A stretch of 64,000 bases of DNA. Source: Bacteroidales bacterium (GTDB lineage Bacteria; Bacteroidota; Bacteroidia; Bacteroidales; Prolixibacteraceae). The notes under the pieces are model-generated. The model ran no database searches and was not told where the DNA came from. It saw only the letters and a list, made by a program, of their open reading frames with translations. A program made the position numbers and the translations under genes. This document shows, piece by piece, positions 1-8,306 of the stretch. The stretch is from assembly GCA_012729335.1 (NCBI GenBank), contig JAAYDJ010000034.1, forward strand, positions 1-64,000, read 5' to 3'. Within the stretch, counting starts at the first letter, position 1. Every line of letters starts with the position of its first letter.

Positions 1-206
1 TAAAATATTATCCGTATTTTTCATCCTGGAAGTGGTGCTAGTTTTGTTTCTTTTTTTGTTTCAACAGCTTGAAAATAAACATTCTACACCACTTTTGCAA
101 TTTATTATATTAGATTTTTAGGTTTAATTTTATATATCGGCGAAAGCTGATCGGGGAGGCAGAGCGGGTATACCGGGAAGCGCGGGTTTTTTATGGGGAT
201 GACGTC

Positions 207-1013
207 ATGGACAGGAGCGTAAACGGAGAATATTTCACGTTGATCACGGGGGCCAGTTCCGGTATCGGCAGGGCATTGGCCTTTGAGTGCGCCCGGCGTC
301 ACATGAATTTGTTTCTGGTCTCTCTACCGGAAACGGGATTGGAGGAAGTGGCTGCGGAGATTACGGCACAATACCCTGTTACAACCAGGACCCTGACCAC
401 CGATCTGACCTGTCCGGAGAGCTACCTGCAGGTTTATGACCAGGCCCGGGCCCGGGGGATCAGGGTAAACAACCTCATTAACAATGCCGGTATTGGTTAT
501 AACGGTTACCTGAAGGAGATGGATCCGCAGAAAGTGGACCAGATGATACTGCTTAATCTGCGGGCCACCACTCTGATCACCTCTGTATTTCTGAAGGAAC
601 TCACCGCGTATCCGCGCTCTCACATCCTGAATATCTGCAGTATGGCGGCTTTTTTGCCGGTGCCGGGGAAAAGCGTTTATTCGGCATCCAAGGCCTACAC
701 CCTTTTCTTTTCCAAATCGCTGAGGGCGGAGCTGCGCCATACCGGGGTATCGGTGACCGCCGTCTGTCCCTGGGGCGTGAGGACCAGTGACGCTGTCAGG
801 GAGAGAATTCAGAATTCGGGAGTGGTCTCCAGGACCATGGCCATGGATCCCGAAGAGGTGGCGCGGGTTTCGGTGGAGGCCATGCTGCGCAGGAAAAGTG
901 TGGTGATTCCCGGCCGCAAGGGCAGGCTCTTTTTTTACCTGGGGCAGATCGTCCCCCAGGGGATCGTCCTCCGGGTCATGGAAAACGAATTGAGGAAGGC
1001 GCTCCACGAGTAG
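207..1013 (+). CDS. Short-chain dehydrogenase/reductase (SDR family)
   Basis: A 268-residue classical SDR, the usual length for the family. The nucleotide-binding motif TGASSGIG starts at residue 14. The NNAG motif lies near residue 92, the catalytic serine in NICSM near 144, and the YSASK catalytic Tyr/Lys near 160. The family carries out NAD(P)-dependent oxidation or reduction of alcohols and carbonyls in the cytoplasm; the substrate cannot be read from the sequence. No other in-frame ATG lies close upstream. It stands alone, followed by a GC-rich palindrome and then a minus-strand pseudogene, so nothing nearby suggests a pathway. Family confidence is high; substrate unknown. Confidence 0.9.
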   Translation: MDRSVNGEYFTLITGASSGIGRALAFECARRHMNLFLVSLPETGLEEVAAEITAQYPVTTRTLTTDLTCPESYLQVYDQARARGIRVNNLINNAGIGYNGYLKEMDPQKVDQMILLNLRATTLITSVFLKELTAYPRSHILNICSMAAFLPVPGKSVYSASKAYTLFFSKSLRAELRHTGVSVTAVCPWGVRTSDAVRERIQNSGVVSRTMAMDPEEVARVSVEAMLRRKSVVIPGRKGRLFFYLGQIVPQGIVLRVMENELRKALHE

Positions 1014-1020
1014 GTCTGTT

Positions 1021-1038
1021 CCCGCCCTGCAGGGCGGG
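1021..1038. terminator. Perfect GC-rich palindrome after the SDR gene
   Basis: The 18 bases CCCGCCCTGCAGGGCGGG are fully self-complementary and begin 8 bases after the SDR stop codon. They could fold as an RNA hairpin in either direction. There is no following U-tract, so this may be a rho-independent-like 3' stabilising hairpin rather than a strong terminator. Confidence 0.4.
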
Positions 1039-1093
1039 TCATGAAAGATACCCGTTGAAGGTGCGGTTCCGGCCGGTAAAAAACCAGCACGGC

Positions 1094-1434
1094 TCAAAAG
1101 AAGCTACCTGCCGGAATCAGGTTGGTGGTGCGGGTGCTGAGAAAAGCCTCCCGGGAGGAGTAGCGGAAATTATAGCGGAAACGGGTCATGATCTTCGCCG
1201 GATCGATGATGATCGGGTATAGGGCATCACGGAGACCTGCCGGCTGAAAATTGACCAGCTTCAGATTCCAGAGAACCCATAACATCGACTTTACCAGCCA
1301 CTTCGGAATCCATACAAATTTCAGGTCAGGGGCGATTTCCCTCACCCCGGCCACACTATCGGAGGCCAGATTATAGATACCCTCGAAATCAACCGTCCGA
1401 GGTACCCCGACGATCCCGTGATTAAGACTTTCAT
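1094..1434 (-). pseudogene. Remnant of an NAD-dependent epimerase/dehydratase, internally deleted
   Basis: Reading leftward from 1434, an ATG opens MKVLITGSSGYLGR, a textbook N-terminal Rossmann motif of extended SDR epimerases. This frame stops after about 30 codons. A second frame across the same bases continues with FEGIYNLASDSVAGVREIA, which resembles the late part of such epimerases, and runs to 1094 for roughly 100 codons. About 200 codons of the middle of a normal 300-residue enzyme are missing, and the two ends are joined out of frame. A GTG-initiated reading of only the last 86 codons would have no cofactor site. I therefore read it as a dead gene. Confidence 0.7.
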
Positions 1435-1576
1435 CCCTACCCGGAAATAATCAGCTTTGACATAGAGGTGTAGCTGATGTTAATTGCTTATTCCCATCAA
1501 TAATTTACGGAAATTCAAGGAATAATACGCATTTGAAGGTCACTTATTTCCTGGGGGGGTGTCATGTGCAGCTCCT

Positions 1577-2143
1577 CTATTTCCGGAAGTTGACTATTTC
1601 TGCGGAAGGTTTGCGCGGGGTGGCGGCTGTCACGGCATCCACAGTTTTGTCCACATTCCCGATGCGGAGTACCACCACCGCGTTGTACCCATCAGGAATC
1701 TGAAAGAGCTCTCTTTGGTTATTAATGGGTCCTACCGGACTGCCATAAATGCGGGCACCCAGTCCGAGGCTGTGGGCTGCCACAAACATGCTCTCCGTGG
1801 CCAGTCCGCAATCAAAGTCGGGGGTGCTCCCGTTTTCCGCCACTTTCCCCGACACCACGATCAACACATTCCCCGGAACCACATTACCAATGGCCTCCTT
1901 CATGGTCGTCTCATCCTGAATAACCGTAAACTTCCAGGGTTGCAGGTTGCGGGCACTGGGTGCCTTGATTCCGCATTCGAGGATCAGGTTAAGCTGCTCC
2001 TCCGTCACCGCTTCATGGGTATAAGCCCGTTCAGAAAAACCCGACAGGATGACCTTGGTCACCGCATTGCCCGGTTCCTGAGCTTTCAGGGTGGTGTGTC
2101 CCAGCAGGGCCACCACCAAAAAAAGAAATCCTAATCTCATCAT
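1577..2143 (-). CDS. Exported nitroreductase-family protein
   Basis: About 188 residues. The first 22 or so form a signal peptide (MMRLGFLFLVVALLGHTTLKAQ), so the start is taken at the tandem ATGs at 2143/2140 rather than further upstream, where the reading frame has no hydrophobic leader at its start. The mature part has nitroreductase-fold features: SERAYTHEAVTEEQLNLILE and then APSARNLQPWKF, the region that contacts FMN in this family. Later GLGARIYGSP matches the usual C-terminal half. The family uses FMN to reduce nitro groups, quinones or related acceptors. A periplasmic location is inferred from the leader. It is divergent from the TPR-like gene starting near 2283. Confidence 0.8.
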   Translation of the reverse strand: MMRLGFLFLVVALLGHTTLKAQEPGNAVTKVILSGFSERAYTHEAVTEEQLNLILECGIKAPSARNLQPWKFTVIQDETTMKEAIGNVVPGNVLIVVSGKVAENGSTPDFDCGLATESMFVAAHSLGLGARIYGSPVGPINNQRELFQIPDGYNAVVVLRIGNVDKTVDAVTAATPRKPSAEIVNFRK

Positions 2144-2282
2144 TATGGCTGTAATTACTTCATCGTGTCGGACCATTATGGGAATAAAAATAAGAAAAAT
2201 TGAGTGTATTTTTGAAAGGCATTTGATGGCCGGAACCATTTTTTCAGATCCCGGACACGCAAATCGAATAACCTGGAAGATT

Positions 2283-3422
2283 TTGAAAAGAAAAGAGTCA
2301 TCAGGAAATACATTAACAACAGGAATCCTCAGGACACTGTTTTCCATGTTCTTTCTGGCAGGGATTCTCCACCCTGTAGATGGACAGATTCTGAATGATA
2401 CGCTGGCGATTTCCCGACTGAAGGAGGGTGTGGACCATATCTACAACTGCGAATTTGCTGAGGCTACAGAGGTCGCCGACCTGTTAAAAAAGGAGTGGCC
2501 CGGTCATCCCGTTGTCTGGCTCTTCGCAGGGATGACCAATTACTGGCGCTACTTTCCGCTGACGCCAGCCTCGGAAGGAGTGAAGAGTTTTAAGGAGAAC
2601 ATGCTACGTTGCATCGCCATGTGCGAAAAGCGGCGGCTTCAGCCCGGGGAGGAGGAATATTTACTGGCCGATATCGGGGCACGGGGGCTTCTGCTCACCT
2701 ATTATGCCGACAACGGCCTTCAGAGCGAGGTGATTCCCATGGCCTCGCAAACCTACCGCGATGTGGTCAAAGCCTTTGACTACACGGGGTCCCATGCCGA
2801 TTTCCGTTTTGTAACGGGGCTTTATAATTATTACCGGGAGGCCTACCCCGAGGCCCACCCTTTCTACAAACCATTTGCCGTGTTTTTTCCGCGTGGTGAC
2901 CGCCTGAAAGGCCTTGCCGATTTGGAGGCGGCCGCACGTGAGGCCATTTTCCTCCAGGCAGAAGCCACTTCCTTTCTCTGCTGGATCCATATCGGCTACG
3001 AAAAGAATTATGAAGCAGCGGCCTTTTACAGCCGGAAACTCCTGGAGAAACACCCCCGGAATAACGAGTATCTGGCCCTTCATGTGCGCAGCCTGTTACT
3101 GCTCAAACGATACAGCGAAGCCGAAAGCATCCTCGCACAAGCGCATGAGCCTGTAAGCTCCTGGTTCCAGGCTGAAAGGGAGTTTTTCAGGGCCCTGCTC
3201 AGGGAAAAGAAATATGGCCGGATGGCCGAAGCCGAAAAACTATACCATTTGGCTATCGGGAAGTGCGCCCCCTTCGGGGCATATGCCCATGAGTATCTCT
3301 CTTATTGTTATTTTGGGCTTAGCCGGATAGCGGCGGCACGCGGCGAAACCCGGCTCAGCGCTTCCCTGAGGAAGAAGGCCGGCGACCTGGCCACCTACAA
3401 ACACCTCACTTTCAATGAGTGA
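2283..3422 (+). CDS. Secreted TPR-like protein of unknown function
   Basis: The start is uncertain. A TTG at 2283 preceded by GGAAG gives a positively charged leader (LKRKESS) and a hydrophobic stretch (TGILRTLFSMFFLAGILHP) that look like a signal peptide. An ATG at 2346 would give a shorter leader. The remaining ~350 residues are helical and repeat-like: AEATEVADLLKKEWPGHPVV, AAAFYSRKLLEKHPRN, RYSEAESILAQAHEP and MAEAEKLYHLAIGKCAPFG resemble tetratricopeptide units. No catalytic motif is visible. Such proteins usually act as binding scaffolds in the periplasm or outer membrane. No functional partner is nearby; the next gene is convergent. Confidence 0.7.
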   Translation: MKRKESSGNTLTTGILRTLFSMFFLAGILHPVDGQILNDTLAISRLKEGVDHIYNCEFAEATEVADLLKKEWPGHPVVWLFAGMTNYWRYFPLTPASEGVKSFKENMLRCIAMCEKRRLQPGEEEYLLADIGARGLLLTYYADNGLQSEVIPMASQTYRDVVKAFDYTGSHADFRFVTGLYNYYREAYPEAHPFYKPFAVFFPRGDRLKGLADLEAAAREAIFLQAEATSFLCWIHIGYEKNYEAAAFYSRKLLEKHPRNNEYLALHVRSLLLLKRYSEAESILAQAHEPVSSWFQAEREFFRALLREKKYGRMAEAEKLYHLAIGKCAPFGAYAHEYLSYCYFGLSRIAAARGETRLSASLRKKAGDLATYKHLTFNE

Positions 3423-3485
3423 CCCCATAATCAGGCAGGGACCGGTTTTATTAAACCAGGGGACTATGCGGAGGCCACACCCTCC

Positions 3486-3645
3486 CATTGAAACTCCCCG
3501 GGGCATGCCACCGGGCAAACGCATCCCGGTAAACCGGGATGGGTTCGACGGGCCTCAGCACCCGGCCAGCCATTAGCAGAGAACAGGCATTTAAGCAGAC
3601 CTGGCATAGAGGAGAGAGGGTGTCAATGCGCCCGCCGGAATCCAG
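3486..3645. repeat. Dispersed structured repeat, copy 1
   Basis: About 160 bp that align over their whole length with 47351-47509. Shared blocks include CATTGAAACTCCCCG at the left end, AGCAGAGAAC, GACCTGGCA, and GTCAATGCGC followed by CGCCGGAAT at the right end. Inside is the inverted repeat ATCCCGGT-AA-ACCGGGAT (3523-3540), with a second weaker one (CCCGG/CCGGG) to its left. Both copies lie 10-16 bases beyond the stop codon of a minus-strand gene (here 3661). No reading frame is conserved between the copies. Confidence 0.75.
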
Positions 3646-3660
3646 AAACCGGAGAGCCGG

Positions 3661-5337
3661 TCAGACGAAAATCAGGATCAGGATCTGGGCGATGATGACC
3701 CGCAGGAACATCGTCAGAGGGTACACGGTGGAATAGGAGACGGCGGGCTGGTCGTTGTTGGAGATGGAGCCGGCATAGGAGAGGGCCGGGGGGTCGGTGG
3801 TACTTCCGGCCATGAGCCCGATCAGCGGAAAATAGTTTAGTTTGGCCACCTTCCTGCCGATCATGCCCATGATCAGCAGGGGCAGCAGGGTGATCACGAA
3901 TCCGGCGCCGATCCAGAGGAGCCCGTCGCTGGAGAAGACCGTTTCCGCAAAATTCCCCCCCGATAGAATGCCTACGCTGGCCAGGAAGAGGGAAATGCCT
4001 ATTTCCCGGAGCAGCAGGTTTGCGCTCTGGGTGGTGTAGGTGATCAGTTTCAGTTTATAGCCGAAGCGGCCTATCAGGATGGAGATGATCAGGGGGCCGC
4101 CGGCCAGGCCCAGTTTCACGGGCATGGGCATTCCGGGGATGAAGAAAGGGATGCTTCCCACCACGATGCCCAGGAAAATGCCCACAAAGAGGGTGATAAT
4201 ATGGGGTTCGTTGAGCCGGTTAAGGGTGTTGCCCAGGAATTTCTCCACCTTGGCGATGTCTTCAAGTTCGCCGACCACCACGACCCGGTCGCCCACCTGA
4301 AGGATCAGGTTGGGAGTGCCCAGCAGGTCGACGCCCGACCGGTGGACACGGGTGATGTTGACACCGTAGAGTGAGCGGATGCGCAGGGACCCCAGCGTTT
4401 TGCCGTTGATTTCACTGCGGGTGATCACAATACGCCTCGACACCAGCATCTTTTCGGAAGCCTTCCAGTCCATATCGGTGGTTTCACCTATGAAGGCCTT
4501 GATGGGTTCCACGTCGGAAGAGGCAGCAACCACCAGCAGGATGTCACCCTCGAGCAGCACGGTTTCGGTTTGGGGAATTGAGAACTGGTGGTTGCGGAAC
4601 ATGCGGGAGACCACAAAATCGCGGCCCACGAACTGCCTGATCTCATGGAGCTGGCGGCCGGCGATGGCTTTGTTTGTGAGCCGCAGGGTGAGTTTCTCAG
4701 GTTTGACGACGGCGGCTTCCTCCTCCTCCTTCAGTTTTCGCTCCTCCTCATCCATGCGTACGGCGAAGAGCTTGCGGATGATCACCATTGAGAGGATGAT
4801 GCCCACGACGGCCAGGGGGTAAGCCACGGCATAACCCAGGGCGATCGGGGGGATGACACTGATCTGCCCGGCTTCATGGGCCTGGCGCAGGGCTTCCTGT
4901 GCAGCCCCCAGTCCGGGCGTGTTGGTAACCGCCCCCGACATGATGCCCACCATCATGGGCATCGATACCCTGCCACCCAGCAATACCCACAGCAGAACAG
5001 TCGTCAGGGCTCCCAGGAGCACCACCCCTGCAGCCATCAGATTAAGTTGCATGCCTCCACGCTTGAAAGAGGAGAAAAAACCGGGCCCCACCTGCAACCC
5101 TATGGAATAGATGAAGAGAATAAGCCCGAACTCCCTGACAAAATCGGCCACCTCATGGTTGACAGTAAAGCCCAGGTGACCCACCAGCAACCCCGCAAAC
5201 AACACAAATGTAGGCCCCAGGGAAATGCCGAAGAACTTGATTTTTCCGGAAATGGCGCCCAGGGCGATCACAAAGGAAAAGAGCAAGATGGTGTGGGCGA
5301 TCCCCTCATTGAAGAGCAGTGCATTCAACCAGTCCAT
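3661..5337 (-). CDS. AspT/YidE/YbjL-type transporter with two TrkA-C domains
   Basis: 558 residues. Two hydrophobic halves of about five membrane segments each flank a cytoplasmic middle with two TrkA-C-like (RCK_C) domains, seen at LRLTNKAIAGRQLHEIRQFV and again at SRRIVITRSEINGKTLGSLR. This is the layout of the aspartate:alanine exchanger family. Repeated glycine-rich motifs SGAVTNTPGLGAAQEA in the first half and MAGSTTDPPALSYA in the second are typical. The cargo is unknown. I start at ATG 5337; a GTG three codons earlier is possible. Between the two halves a charged stretch (ERKLKEEEEAAVVKPEK) forms a linker. It reads toward repeat copy 1. Confidence 0.88.
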   Translation of the reverse strand: MDWLNALLFNEGIAHTILLFSFVIALGAISGKIKFFGISLGPTFVLFAGLLVGHLGFTVNHEVADFVREFGLILFIYSIGLQVGPGFFSSFKRGGMQLNLMAAGVVLLGALTTVLLWVLLGGRVSMPMMVGIMSGAVTNTPGLGAAQEALRQAHEAGQISVIPPIALGYAVAYPLAVVGIILSMVIIRKLFAVRMDEEERKLKEEEEAAVVKPEKLTLRLTNKAIAGRQLHEIRQFVGRDFVVSRMFRNHQFSIPQTETVLLEGDILLVVAASSDVEPIKAFIGETTDMDWKASEKMLVSRRIVITRSEINGKTLGSLRIRSLYGVNITRVHRSGVDLLGTPNLILQVGDRVVVVGELEDIAKVEKFLGNTLNRLNEPHIITLFVGIFLGIVVGSIPFFIPGMPMPVKLGLAGGPLIISILIGRFGYKLKLITYTTQSANLLLREIGISLFLASVGILSGGNFAETVFSSDGLLWIGAGFVITLLPLLIMGMIGRKVAKLNYFPLIGLMAGSTTDPPALSYAGSISNNDQPAVSYSTVYPLTMFLRVIIAQILILIFV

Positions 5338-5458
5338 GATATACACTTTTTTAATGGTTCATAATTAATCACTTGAGTGACAAAAAGGGTGTTCTCCACC
5401 CAAAATTTAACGCATGACAAGGTTGCTTCATCAAGTCGCGCCTGTGGCATGTAATAAA

Positions 5459-6169
5459 CTACTCCTCCATCATTTGTATCAGCGTATTTTTCATTGTCCC
5501 CAGTTCTGTGGAACCGAGAATCCTTTCTGGCACCGGAATATCAAGGGTCTGACGGGTGAGGATGCGAACGGGAGCCCGGCTCATGACGATGATTTCGTTG
5601 GAGAGGAGCAGGGACTCCTCCACGTCGTGGGTCACGAAGATGACGGTACGCCTGTCGTTTTCCCAGATGCGGGAGAAGGTGCGGATCAGGTTGAGCTTAA
5701 GTTTGACATCGAGGCCCTTGAGGGGTTCGTCCATCAGGATGATGTCGGAAGGGAAGGCGAAAGCACGGGCGATGGCGACGCGTTGACGCATGCCGCCGCT
5801 CAGTTTGGCAGGGTAATAACCGGCGAAATTTTCCAGTTCTACCAATTCGATGAAGTGGTTGACCAGGTGCATTCTTTCTGTGGGAGGCAGGTCATGGGGC
5901 AATACGAAGTCGATGTTTTCGCGGGCGGTTTTCCAGGGGAGCAGCCGCGGATCCTGGAAGATATAGGAGATCCGTTTTCCCGTGAAGCCGTCGAGGGTGC
6001 CGCTGTCGGGGGCCACCAATCCTCCGATAAGGTTCAGGAGGGTGGTTTTTCCGCATCCCGAGGGACCCAGGATGCAGGTGATCTTTCCCTCGTCGAAGGC
6101 GAGGCTGAAATCACGGTAGAGGGCCACCGGCCCGTACGTCTTGCTGATATTTTTAAGTTTGAGGGGCAT
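5459..6169 (-). CDS. ABC transporter ATP-binding protein, SsuB/TauB-like
   Basis: 236 residues with a complete nucleotide-binding domain: Walker A GPSGCGKTTLL near residue 36, signature LSGGMRQRVAIARAF near 123, Walker B DIILMDEPLKGLD and the switch histidine in VTHDVEE. The closest families are the nitrate/sulfonate/taurine importers. It is the last gene of a three-gene operon: the permease ends 2 bases upstream, and the permease start overlaps the end of the binding-protein gene. Cytoplasmic; it powers import of the ligand caught by the lipoprotein encoded at 6905-7879. The ligand cannot be inferred from this subunit. Confidence 0.92.
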   Translation of the reverse strand: MPLKLKNISKTYGPVALYRDFSLAFDEGKITCILGPSGCGKTTLLNLIGGLVAPDSGTLDGFTGKRISYIFQDPRLLPWKTARENIDFVLPHDLPPTERMHLVNHFIELVELENFAGYYPAKLSGGMRQRVAIARAFAFPSDIILMDEPLKGLDVKLKLNLIRTFSRIWENDRRTVIFVTHDVEESLLLSNEIIVMSRAPVRILTRQTLDIPVPERILGSTELGTMKNTLIQMMEE

Positions 6170-6171
6170 GG

Positions 6172-6927
6172 TTAGAGTTTCCAGGCGATAAGACGGTGTT
6201 CGGCGGCGCGGATCACTTTTTCAAAGAAGAAGCTGAGGACCACGGCCAGGATGGTCCAGGCGATGACCGCGTCGACGTTGAGGAAGGTCTGGGCACCCTG
6301 CATGAGGGTGCCGATGCCGTAGTGTGGCTGGCTGAGGACTTCCCCGGTGATGATGGCCCGCCATCCGATGCCCATGGCGCTGGAGGCGCCGCTGATGATG
6401 AAGGGCATAATCCCGGGAATGTACAACTCCCTGATGATCCGGAGCCTGCCCACCCGGTAAAAGGCGGCCATCTCCTTGAGGTCGGGATCCACGCTTTTAA
6501 TGCCGTCGATCACGTTGATGCAGATAAATGGGAACATGGTGAGGAGAGCGATGAAGACCGGCACGCTGCCCGGGGTGAACCAGATGAGGGCCAGCAGGAT
6601 CAGGGCGATGACCGGGATGGAGCGGATGGTGACCAGGATGGGCTGCAGGAACGCGTTGAAGCGGGCGTCGGTGCCGGCGGCCACTCCCAGGCCGATCCCC
6701 AGTACCATGGAGAGGGCAAAGCCTGCCAGACTGCGGGCCACTGTCGAGCCCACCACGGCCAGAAAATCCTTCTCCCCGAAAAGCTTCAGGGTGGTCAGCA
6801 GCGTCTTCTCCGGAGAAGGCAGCACAAATTCGGATCCCAGAAGCAGGGAGAGCAGCTTCCACACGGCCACGATGAACACGACCGAGGCGACCCCCCAGGT
6901 CCGTTTACCTGTAAATGAAATCTTCAT
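6172..6927 (-). CDS. ABC transporter permease, SsuC/TauC-like
   Basis: 251 residues with about six hydrophobic segments. The EAA-type cytoplasmic loop that docks the ATPase is visible as AAFYRVGRLRIIRELYIPGI followed by MPFIISGASSAMGIGWRAI. The length is normal for the BPD_transp_1 family. Its ATG at 6927 lies inside the end of the binding-protein gene (23-base overlap), and the ATPase gene starts 2 bases after its stop. This implies translational coupling of all three. Inner membrane. Confidence 0.92.
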   Translation of the reverse strand: MKISFTGKRTWGVASVVFIVAVWKLLSLLLGSEFVLPSPEKTLLTTLKLFGEKDFLAVVGSTVARSLAGFALSMVLGIGLGVAAGTDARFNAFLQPILVTIRSIPVIALILLALIWFTPGSVPVFIALLTMFPFICINVIDGIKSVDPDLKEMAAFYRVGRLRIIRELYIPGIMPFIISGASSAMGIGWRAIITGEVLSQPHYGIGTLMQGAQTFLNVDAVIAWTILAVVLSFFFEKVIRAAEHRLIAWKL

Positions 6928-7879
6928 CCGGCATTTTCCCTCCGATAATTTCCGGGTTCAGGTGGTAAAAGATCTGAAAATAGTCCATGACCTCTTTTTC
7001 CACCTCTCCGGCCCGCACAAATTTAAGATTTATCCGTGGAATGGCTTTCACGGTGGCCAGGGAGTCGGGGAGAATGCCATAGCTGACGATCAGGGCTGCG
7101 GCGCTGTCGGGATGGGCGTTGACCCAACTGGTAGAGCGGGCATAACTGGCAAGCAGTTTTTCCACCATTTCGGGGTGTTTCCGGAGGAAATCACCTCTGC
7201 CCAGAAATGCGGTTTCGGCCAGGGGGGTTCCTTCATAGCGCTTCCACTCCTCATCGAGGGAGAAGATGCGTTGCAGGGTGTGGTTGGCCTGCATGGCCAG
7301 GCTGGCCTGCGGTTCGGAGAGAATCGCCAGGGGGGCTTTTCCGGCCCTCACGGCCTGGGCCAGGTCGATGTGGGTGGGAAAACTGTAGTCGAGGGTTACG
7401 TCTTTGGCCGGTTCGAGGCCATTTTTGTGTAGCAGGTAGCGAAAGAGGATGTCGGGGGTCATTCCGCGGGCCATGACAAAAACCCGCTTTCCCATCAGAT
7501 CCTTCCAGGTGGTCACCGTGGAATCGCTGCCCACCATATAGAGGGTTCCCCACACAGGCACGGCTACCAGCCGGTAGTCCATCCCTTTGTTGTAAACGAT
7601 GGCGCCCATCGTGGAGGGCAGGATGGCCAGGTCGGCCGTTCCGTCGATCATCATCTTGCGCACCTGCAGGGGCTCATTGAGGATTTCCACCTGTATCCGG
7701 GCTTCAGGATCCCGTTTCAGGCTGTCGATAAGCCTGATCATCCCCATCGAAGAGGGACCCTTCAGGGTGGCCAGCGTGAACCGGGCTGCCGGCTCCGGCT
7801 TTCCACACCCCGCAAGCAGAAAAACCACCACCGGGAAAAGAAACAGCAGCTTAAAAAGAATCGACCGACGTATCATCAC
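6905..7879 (-). CDS. NMT1/THI5-like ABC substrate-binding lipoprotein
   Basis: 324 residues. The leader MMIRRSILFKLLFLFPVVVF ends in LLAGC, a lipobox, so the protein is probably a lipid-anchored periplasmic binding protein. The mature part (TLKGPSSMGMIRLIDSLKRD, ADLAILPSTMGAIVYNKGMD, GKRVFVMARGMTPDILFRYL) has the SsuA/NMT1 two-lobe binding fold. Relatives bind sulfonates, thiamine precursors, riboflavin or metal-loaded small molecules; the sequence does not settle which. It is first in the operon. Its divergent neighbour is the TM1266-like/TonB-receptor operon, which suggests outer- and inner-membrane steps for one ligand. Confidence 0.88.
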   Translation of the reverse strand: MMIRRSILFKLLFLFPVVVFLLAGCGKPEPAARFTLATLKGPSSMGMIRLIDSLKRDPEARIQVEILNEPLQVRKMMIDGTADLAILPSTMGAIVYNKGMDYRLVAVPVWGTLYMVGSDSTVTTWKDLMGKRVFVMARGMTPDILFRYLLHKNGLEPAKDVTLDYSFPTHIDLAQAVRAGKAPLAILSEPQASLAMQANHTLQRIFSLDEEWKRYEGTPLAETAFLGRGDFLRKHPEMVEKLLASYARSTSWVNAHPDSAAALIVSYGILPDSLATVKAIPRINLKFVRAGEVEKEVMDYFQIFYHLNPEIIGGKMPDEDFIYR

Positions 7880-7925
7880 AAAGCAATTTTAAGACAAATC
7901 TACTCAAGAACATAACATTTGGCAT

Positions 7926-7945
7926 GAATTCTTACAGAAGAATTC
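7926..7945. promoter_or_regulatory. Palindromic candidate operator between divergent uptake operons
   Basis: GAATTCTT-ACAG-AAGAATTC is a perfect inverted repeat with 8-base arms and a 4-base spacer. It lies in the 172-base gap between the importer operon (start 7879) and the TM1266-like gene (start 8052), so it could serve both promoters. No regulator gene of a classical DNA-binding family is adjacent. Confidence 0.45.
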
Positions 7946-7970
7946 CTTACCATTGCAATGTAAAACCATG

Positions 7971-8025
7971 CGGCCAGCCTTTACTGCGACCCGGGATGCG
8001 TTTCCGGTCAAGGATGTGCCGGCCG
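7971..8025 (+). promoter_or_regulatory. Hairpin-rich leader upstream of the TM1266-like gene
   Basis: Nested complementary segments can form one elongated stem. CGGCC (7971-7975) pairs with GGCCG (8021-8025), CCTT (7978-7981) with AAGG (8010-8013), and GACC plus GGA pair with TCC plus GGTC (7988-8009). The structure ends 14 bases before a strong ribosome-binding site GGAGG (8040-8044), 7 bases from the ATG. I found no thiamine-pyrophosphate or cobalamin riboswitch consensus. It may be a riboswitch-like leader or only a stable hairpin. Confidence 0.4.
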
Positions 8026-8051
8026 TCTAAAACTGATCCGGAGGAATTCTG

Positions 8052-8306
8052 ATGGAAAAGAGAGTAGGAACCGTGTTGATTCAGGTCGAAGACCGTGAAA
8101 ATGTTCAGTTTCTGAACGACATCATCTCCCGCCATTCCAACATCATTTTAGGGCGCCAGGGGTTACCCCGCGGCAATGGGATGAGTTTGATCTCCCTTGT
8201 TCTGGAAGGATCCACCGATCAGATAGGTTCTCTCACCGGCCAGCTGGGCCGGCTAAAGGGAATTCAGGTGAAATCGGTACTCCTAAAGAACCCAAATTAT
8301 GAATAA
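8052..8306 (+). CDS. TM1266-like ACT-fold protein (iron-only hydrogenase system putative regulator family)
   Basis: 84 residues. The pattern MEKRVGTVLIQVEDRENVQF, then HSNIILGRQGLP, then ISLVLEGSTDQIGSLTGQLG, then GIQVKSV matches the TM1266 family, an ACT/NikR-C-terminal-like fold often found beside [FeFe] hydrogenase genes. There is no DNA-binding domain, so any regulation would be through ligand sensing or a partner. GGAGG sits 7 bases before the ATG. The TonB receptor ATG at 8299 overlaps its stop, so the two are translationally coupled. No hydrogenase or maturase gene is present in the window, which is unusual context for this family. Confidence 0.82.
   Translation: MEKRVGTVLIQVEDRENVQFLNDIISRHSNIILGRQGLPRGNGMSLISLVLEGSTDQIGSLTGQLGRLKGIQVKSVLLKNPNYE

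Noticed and set aside
1559..2134. 191-codon plus-strand frame over the nitroreductase gene
   Set aside because: Antisense to conserved nitroreductase motifs, no family signal.
7880..8051. Thiamine-pyrophosphate or cobalamin riboswitch before the TonB receptor operon
   Set aside because: I looked for CUGAGA-type and B12-box motifs and found neither; the structure is reported only as an unnamed leader.
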